Assembly: GCA_023666975.1 (NCBI GenBank) | Contig: JAMPAW010000220.1 | Span: forward strand, 1 to 5,037 | From: Clostridium sp. | Lineage (GTDB): Bacteria > Bacillota_A > Clostridia > Lachnospirales > Lachnospiraceae | Reading direction: 5' to 3' | DNA length: 5,037 nucleotides | Shown: piece after piece, positions 1 through 5,037 of the stretch | How the letters are laid out: the number at the start of each line of letters is the position of its first letter | Numbering within the stretch: position 1 is the first letter of the stretch | Translations under genes and position numbers: made by a program | The notes under the pieces: generated by a model | What the model was told of the DNA's origin: nothing | Database searches by the model: none | The model's input: only the letters and a program-made list of their open reading frames with translations

Positions 1-1217
<1,217 letters not shown>

Positions 1218-1231
<14 letters not shown>

Positions 1232-2135
1232 CTTGCTCTCCTCCTTTCCCAAGATTCGCTGAAATACTAATGTTATTTATCGTTGAAACGGTAGTCACTA
1301 CCAAAGGATAAATGACAAAATCCCATGGTATCAACTTCAACAAATACGGTATATTATCCGTCCTAATAACTTCATATCGTACTTGATTAACAAAAATTAC
1401 ATATTTAATTTGCCCTCGAAACCGATAAACATATTCCAAAAGTTTTTTATCTCTGCTAAGTCGATATTCCTTAAATTTTTTCTGTTCTCGCATATCGCCT
1501 TGTGCCATTCCATCAATCCAATCACAATACACATTTTCACACATAGATAAGGCAAACTCAGGATACTCTATCATAAAAACACCAATTTCTTTCGCGCCAT
1601 TATACTTCCCATAACTATCCATATGATGTTCCCAATTGTTTTTGAATGATTCCATCAAAAACTCATGCGAATGAGGCGGATTCGTAAAATCCCACGATTT
1701 AGAACGAACTGCATCGAAACTCGGCGTTTGATTCCATTCATCTTCAATTTGTTTCGTTTCTGTTCCAACCCTATGTTTGAACTCGCTTTCTTTCTTTGTA
1801 TGATTTGAACCCTTCCGCGTTACCAATGATGATGTTACTTGAAAATGTTCTATAAAACCATTTGGAAAGACAAAATCAGGAAAATTACTTAGCTCTTGGT
1901 TTGGATCGGCTTTTCTCAAAATTTGTTCAAATTCGTTTCTATCTGTTTCCAACAAGCCAAAATAATTCTTATGGCAGTCACTATTTACATACCATATTTG
2001 TTCTTTCGCGAACTCGTCATCGCAGACTTCCGTATGTATTTTTCCTATAAAGGGATGCTTAATCGACACGCCATCCCGAGTGAAGGTGGCATTTTTTATT
2101 CGATCCAAGCACTGCTGTTCCTTTTCGCCTCTCAT
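1218..2135 (-). CDS. Unknown 305-aa protein encoded between hsdM and hsdS
   Basis: I do not recognise a named family. The product is soluble-looking, with no signal peptide, and rich in charged and aromatic residues. A compact motif at 86-101, PDF followed eight residues later by EHFQVTSS (D87, E96), resembles the core of PD-(D/E)xK nuclease folds, but the usual Lys after E-x is Phe98, with Gln99 next. The assignment is therefore tentative. Further on come a His-rich stretch (HSHEF at 155-159; EHH at 169-171), a Lys/Arg-rich helix (219-231) and a hydrophobic C-terminal stretch (about 263-283). ATG 2135 is chosen because an in-frame TAA lies 7 codons upstream; the only ribosome site is a modest GGGAG 10 nt away. 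The start overlaps an upstream stop as ATGA, and the 3' end overlaps hsdS by 14 nt, so it belongs to the hsd operon. It looks more AT-rich than hsdM, consistent with separate acquisition. Possible roles are an accessory to, or a second nuclease of, the restriction system. Confidence 0.85.
1240..1247 (-). promoter_or_regulatory. Ribosome binding site of hsdS (AAAGGAGG)
   Basis: A full-strength Shine-Dalgarno AAAGGAGG lies 8 nt before the ATG at 1231. It sits inside the last codons of the upstream gene, where it encodes part of the Gly-Lys-Gly-Gly-Glu tail, so hsdS can be started independently as well as by coupling. It fixes the hsdS start. Confidence 0.9.
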
Positions 2136-2354
2136 ACCTTGTTTTCTCCCATATTAAACCAATCTGATTTAAATTCTTTTTCATTCAATTCCTCATGCCG
2201 GTCTTCCTCTTCCTTTCCAAATTTTCAGATTGTGGACTCAGTGACTCCACAATTTGAGGAAAACAATTGTAAAATCTTACATATGAATATTATCCGTATT
2301 CTTATAATTCCCCATAAGAATATTGTTTGTCATAACAGTCAGATTATCCATCAT
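2132..2354 (-). pseudogene. Probable relic of a small or deleted gene between hsdM and the unknown gene
   Basis: The 215-nt gap keeps coupling signals at both ends. At the hsdM end, ATGATG overlaps the hsdM TGA and is preceded by GAGGTGG (2365-2359) at 4 or 7 nt, opening a 25-codon frame that stops at 2277. At the other end, a 30-codon frame without an obvious start (2224-2132, Glu/Lys-rich, ending MGENKV) stops in a perfect ATGA overlap with the next gene. A third frame (2280-2185) is open between them. The two end frames differ by one register, so at least one frameshift plus stop changes would be needed to join them. This is best read as a decayed or internally deleted gene. The middle frame (FYNCFPQIVESLSPQ) faintly recalls DUF1016/YhcG N-terminal regions, but I cannot establish that. 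A genuine 25-aa peptide remains possible. Confidence 0.4.
2229..2253. other. 25-nt near-perfect inverted repeat in the hsdM downstream gap
   Basis: Twelve-base arms around a single central base (2241) pair at 11 of 12 positions, with one C-C mismatch. The transcript could form a strong hairpin between hsdM and the unknown gene. No T-run follows on either strand, so it is not a classical intrinsic terminator. It could modulate read-through or mRNA processing, or be a chance palindrome in the relic. Confidence 0.5.
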
Positions 2355-3919
2355 GCATCCACCTCGATTTCCGTAATAATCTTAGCTATCTCATCCCGAA
2401 GCACCTGCTCTCTCGCTACAATCTGCTCAATCTCCGCATTCAGCGCCTTAATATCTATTTTTTCTCTTGTATCTTCCTGCTGTACATAAGAGGAGACGGA
2501 AAGGTTGTAATCATTTTCCGCAATCCTGTCATTTGCAACCACTGCTGCGTAATACTCTTTATCTTTCCTCATTTCATACGCAGCAAGAATATTTTCTATA
2601 TTTTCACTTGTGAGCTTGTTATTGTTTGTAACCTTTACACATTCTTTTGACGCGTCAATAAACAATGTGCTGTTTTCCGACTTGCTCTTTTTCAGAACCA
2701 TAATGCAGGTTGCGATACTTGTACCGAAGAACAGATTGCCCGGCAACTGAATAATACACTCTATATAGTTGTTATCTATCAGATATTTACGAATTTTCTG
2801 CTCTGCCCCTCCCCGGTACATGACACCCGGAAAACATACGATAGCCGCCACGCCGTTTGTCGCAAGCCATGATAAGGAGTGCATGATAAACGCAAGATCA
2901 GCCTTCGACTTTGGCGCAAGCACACCCGCAGGAGCAAATCTTTCATCATTGATGAGAATGGGATTATCGTCTCCCTCCCATTTGATCGAGTACGGCGGAT
3001 TGGACACGATCGCCTCAAAAGGCTCATCGTCCCAATGCAGAGGTTCCGTCAATGTATCTCCGTGTCCAATGTTAAACTTCTCATAGCCAATATCATGCAG
3101 GAACATATCGATGCGGCAGAGATTATATGTAGTGATATTGATTTCCTGTCCGAAAAATCCTTGCCGGACATTCTCTTTCCCCAAAACCTTCGCAAATTTG
3201 AGGAGCAGAGATCCACTGCCGCATGCCGGATCATACACCTTATTTATATTTTTCTTCCCAAGCACCGTGATTTTGGTCAAAAGCTCAGAGACTTCCTGTG
3301 GTGTATAATATTCTCCACCGCTCTTTCCGGCATTAGACGCATACATACCCATCAAATATTCATAAGCATCTCCAAATGCGTCAATGGTATTATCCTGATA
3401 ATCGCCCAATTTCATTTCGGCAACGCCATTCAGTAGTTTTACCAGTTTCGCGTTTCTCTTTTCCACCGTTCCGCCAAGCTTGTTGCTATTGACATCAAGG
3501 TCATCAAACAGACCTTTTAAGTCATCTTCACTGTCATGCCCTTGCGCAGAACTTTCTATATTGCGGAACACTTTTTCAAGCGTTTCGTTTAAGTTCTCAT
3601 CCTGCAATGCCCTTTCTCTCACATTGCAAAACAGTTCACTCGGCAGGATAAAATAGCCCTTTGTGTCAACCAATTCCTCTCTTGCAGGTTCTGCGTCACT
3701 GTCAGAAAGATCAGCATAATCAAAATCGGTATTTCCCGCCTCAATCTCTCCTGCGTTTACATATTTGGCAAAATTTTCAGAAATATATCTGTAAAACAGC
3801 ATACCTAACACGTACTGTTTGAAATCCCAACCATCCACGCTGCCTCTAAGGTCATTCGCCATATTCCATATGGTACGGTGCAGTTCTTCTCTTTCCTGTT
3901 CCTTCTTGTTGTCGATCAT
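2351..3919 (-). CDS. hsdM: Type I restriction-modification DNA methyltransferase subunit HsdM
   Basis: HsdM transfers a methyl group from S-adenosylmethionine to N6 of adenine in the site chosen by HsdS; two HsdM and one HsdS form the methyltransferase, and HsdR adds restriction. The 522-aa length fits the family (EcoR124I HsdM is about 520). The N-terminal HsdM domain (about 10-165) opens with ELHRTIWNMANDLRGSVDGW and FKQYVLGMLFYRYISENF, very like type IC enzymes. The catalytic domain (about 175-475) has the GGEYYTP segment (201-207), SAM-binding motif I DPACGSG (230-236), a GQE turn (257-259) and catalytic motif IV NPPY (307-310). A charged C-terminal helix (about 485-520) probably contacts HsdS. 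All key residues are present, so it should be active. ATG 3919 is preceded by AAGGGGG at 7 nt. It is the first gene of the operon after the promoter at 3952-3980. Confidence 0.98.
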   Translation of the reverse strand: MIDNKKEQEREELHRTIWNMANDLRGSVDGWDFKQYVLGMLFYRYISENFAKYVNAGEIEAGNTDFDYADLSDSDAEPAREELVDTKGYFILPSELFCNVRERALQDENLNETLEKVFRNIESSAQGHDSEDDLKGLFDDLDVNSNKLGGTVEKRNAKLVKLLNGVAEMKLGDYQDNTIDAFGDAYEYLMGMYASNAGKSGGEYYTPQEVSELLTKITVLGKKNINKVYDPACGSGSLLLKFAKVLGKENVRQGFFGQEINITTYNLCRIDMFLHDIGYEKFNIGHGDTLTEPLHWDDEPFEAIVSNPPYSIKWEGDDNPILINDERFAPAGVLAPKSKADLAFIMHSLSWLATNGVAAIVCFPGVMYRGGAEQKIRKYLIDNNYIECIIQLPGNLFFGTSIATCIMVLKKSKSENSTLFIDASKECVKVTNNNKLTSENIENILAAYEMRKDKEYYAAVVANDRIAENDYNLSVSSYVQQEDTREKIDIKALNAEIEQIVAREQVLRDEIAKIITEIEVDA

Positions 3920-3926
3920 CGGACAA

Positions 3927-3933
3927 CCCCCTT
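3927..3933 (-). promoter_or_regulatory. Ribosome binding site of hsdM (AAGGGGG)
   Basis: A purine-rich AAGGGGG lies 7 nt before ATG 3919. It is a slight variant of the consensus AGGAGG but at ideal spacing, and it supports this start. Confidence 0.7.
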
Positions 3934-3951
3934 GTATAATCTTCCAAGATA

Positions 3952-3980
3952 ATTTTACTACAAAATATCCAAATTGTCAT
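3952..3980 (-). promoter_or_regulatory. Predicted sigma-A-type promoter of the hsdM operon
   Basis: On the minus strand ATGACA (3980-3975; 5 of 6 matches to TTGACA) and TAAAAT (3957-3952; 5 of 6 to TATAAT) are separated by exactly 17 bp. Initiation would fall near 3945, giving a leader of about 26 nt containing the AAGGGGG site. A TTGACA further upstream (4007-4002) has only a poor -10 (CTAAAT) at 17 bp and is a weaker alternative. Confidence 0.6.
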
Positions 3981-3986
3981 TTAGTT

Positions 3987-4008
3987 CTTGACATCTGTTT
4001 GTGTCAAG
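3987..4008. promoter_or_regulatory. Inverted repeat CTTGACA-N8-TGTCAAG just upstream of the hsdM promoter
   Basis: Two perfect 7-bp arms (3987-3993 and 4002-4008) are separated by 8 bp and end 6 bp upstream of the predicted -35 box. Size and position suit a dimeric regulator binding at about -42 to -63, a place usual for activators; it also covers the alternative TTGACA -35. It could instead belong to the end of the neighbouring insertion sequence. No regulator gene is in the window. Confidence 0.4.
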
Positions 4009-4058
4009 TAATCGTTGGCACTTTTCTCATTTTTCTTTATGAGTTCTCATTTGTTTCT

Positions 4059-4122
4059 AAAACGGACGCAACCCGGTTGTCATTCAGACGGCCGTATTCA
4101 CCTTCGGTCACGGGTTTGTCCG
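4059..4122 (-). terminator. Terminator-like hairpin after the transposase gene
   Basis: Five nt after the transposase stop, minus-strand CGGAC-AA-ACCCG (4122-4111) can pair with CGGGTTGCGTCCG (4075-4063), with a small internal bulge, and is followed by TTTT (4062-4059). The 35-nt loop is large and the T-run short, so termination would be leaky. It may alternatively be a structure in the IS end. If it works, it shields hsdM from transposase read-through. Confidence 0.35.
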
Positions 4123-4126
4123 GTCT

Positions 4127-5037
4127 TTACCCGATAAACGCCCGTTTGAATGCTTTTCGGGATGCCGTCTGCACCGCATCCGACAGGGGCATGTGGCGGC
4201 CTATCACATCCGCATAGCCGTTTCCCTTTCCGTCTTTCTTCGGGGCCCTGGCGGCGCTCAGAATCTCCGTCACCTGCCGCATCTGCATCGTGAAGATCAG
4301 GCCGTCCGTATACTTCTCTATCGTCCTGATCAGGTCTTTGTTTTCACGGCGGTATAATGCCTTCGCCAGATTGTTTGCCCCCGACACGGACCATCTCATC
4401 CGCCGGTGTTTCATCCGCATGGTGATCACCGTGCAGTTCTGACTTTCCTGTACCCCCATGTGCTTATAGATAAGTCCTTCCGCCGGTTCCGGGATTGCTA
4501 TCCCCCGGCTGTCATAGGGCAGCAGTCCCTGTTTGTTGTTCTCCAGGTATTTCAGCAGTTCCCGCGCCTGTTTGCTCCGTTTATCGTTCCCGTCGGGACT
4601 CTCCACGCTGTCCGCGTAGATCCTGATGTATTCCAACATCTCCCCGATCTTTTCCTCTTCCAAAAGCCGTCGGATCTCTTTTTGCGCCTTCTTATCGCCG
4701 ATCTTACGCAGCACTTCCTGATAAATATGGTATCGGTCCAACTGAAAGATCGTATCCGGGTCATAGGGTTCCCTGATCCAACTCCCGCCGTCCCCGTTCA
4801 GGATCCTCCGGCCGATCCCGTCCGCATCATATTTCCTGCGGATACAGGCCTCCCTCTTCTCATGGAAGGTATGGCTGTCCTCCATCCCGGCGAGCATCGT
4901 CTTCCCTACCAGGGTGCTGCGGTTTTCTTTCTCTTTCTCCGCGTCCCATCCCTCGTACATGGTGAACACTTTCATCTCTTGTTTTTTCATCTTCTTATGG
5001 TGTTCGTCCTGCATGTGGAGCCATACGCCGTCCATCT
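4127..5037 (-). CDS. ISLre2-family (UPF0236) transposase, N-terminal part outside window
   Basis: This is the C-terminal part of a DDE-type transposase that would move an ISLre2 element. About 302 residues are visible; family members are usually some 400-500. The methionine at 5035 sits inside the conserved DGVW motif, so it is internal and the frame continues past the edge. Family-like landmarks, counted from that Met: DGVW (D2, probable first catalytic Asp), ILNGDGGSWIR (78-88), FQLDRYH (97-103, D100 probable second Asp), and GVQES (194-198, E197 the likely Glu) followed by RMKHRRMRWSVSGANNLAK. The C-terminus is intact and stops with TAA at 4127. The visible frame is unbroken, so the element may be functional if the rest is intact. 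It is clearly more GC-rich than the hsd genes, as expected of an incoming element. It lies in the same orientation as hsdM. Confidence 0.92.
   Translation of the reverse strand, partial: MDGVWLHMQDEHHKKMKKQEMKVFTMYEGWDAEKEKENRSTLVGKTMLAGMEDSHTFHEKREACIRRKYDADGIGRRILNGDGGSWIREPYDPDTIFQLDRYHIYQEVLRKIGDKKAQKEIRRLLEEEKIGEMLEYIRIYADSVESPDGNDKRSKQARELLKYLENNKQGLLPYDSRGIAIPEPAEGLIYKHMGVQESQNCTVITMRMKHRRMRWSVSGANNLAKALYRRENKDLIRTIEKYTDGLIFTMQMRQVTEILSAARAPKKDGKGNGYADVIGRHMPLSDAVQTASRKAFKRAFIG

Larger units (their letters stand above)
4016..5037 (-). mobile_element. ISLre2-family insertion sequence, right part; left end outside window
   Basis: The element is inferred from the transposase. Its right end must lie between the transposase stop and the hsdM promoter. 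Base composition falls sharply from GC-rich to AT-rich around 4062, and non-coding IS tails are usually about 100 nt, so I place the boundary near 4016 as an estimate only. The other terminal repeat and target duplication are outside the window, so the exact end cannot be fixed. Confidence 0.45.

Noticed and set aside
1896..2489. Plus-strand open frame of 197 codons across the hsdM 3' end and the unknown gene
   Set aside because: It is antisense to two convincing genes, has no ribosome site, is rich in Ser/Ile/Phe/Cys as expected of a shadow frame, and shows no recognisable domain.
2879..3436. Plus-strand open frame of 185 codons opposite hsdM
   Set aside because: It is a shadow of the conserved hsdM catalytic region; no start signal or domain is visible.
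3988..4016. Plus-strand promoter using TTGACA at 3988-3993
   Set aside because: No acceptable -10 box lies at 16-18 bp, and no plus-strand gene follows.
4039..4050. Short inverted repeat ATGAG-TT-CTCAT
   Set aside because: Five-base arms in AT-rich DNA are likely by chance; it may be part of the IS end but supports nothing alone.
4127..5035. Complete 302-aa gene starting at the ATG at 5035
   Set aside because: That Met is within the conserved DGVW motif of ISLre2 transposases, and the frame is open to the window edge, so the true start lies outside.

Overview
The window reads as a chromosomal fragment of a low-to-moderate-GC Gram-positive anaerobe, most likely a gut Clostridia/Lachnospiraceae-type bacterium. 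This rests on strong AAAGGAGG-type ribosome sites, AT-rich intergenic DNA, the style of the HsdM and HsdS proteins, and a more GC-rich ISLre2-family (UPF0236) transposase. The species cannot be named from this sequence. All convincing genes lie on the minus strand, so transcription runs from high to low coordinates.

Layout in transcription order. (1) 5037-4127: C-terminal 300 or so residues of an ISLre2-family transposase, cut by the window edge. (2) 4126-3920: intergenic DNA with a terminator-like hairpin, the probable right end of the IS, a 7-bp inverted repeat and a good sigma-A-like promoter for the next gene. (3) 3919-2351: intact hsdM, the N6-adenine methyltransferase of a type I restriction-modification system, most like the type IC (EcoR124I) group. 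(4) 2350-2136: a short gap that looks like the relic of a former gene, with a start coupled to hsdM, an end coupled to the next gene, and broken frames between. (5) 2135-1218: an intact 305-codon gene of unknown function inserted into the hsd operon, overlapping hsdS by 14 nt. (6) 1231-1: hsdS, the specificity subunit, with two target-recognition domains and two conserved helical regions. It is open to the window edge and runs into 13 perfect copies of a tetranucleotide (GACA on the coding strand).

How they work together: HsdM and HsdS form the sequence-specific methyltransferase, and HsdR (not in the window) would add restriction. HsdS carries two repeat systems with different expected effects. 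Three 12-bp TAEL-type repeats lie in the spacer between the two DNA-recognition halves; in EcoR124-type enzymes the copy number of this repeat sets the spacing of the two half-sites. The GACA tract follows the second conserved helix, where slipped-strand changes would swap the C-terminal tail or the coupling to the next gene. The most novel elements are the unknown gene between hsdM and hsdS and the placement of the GACA tract after an already complete HsdS core.
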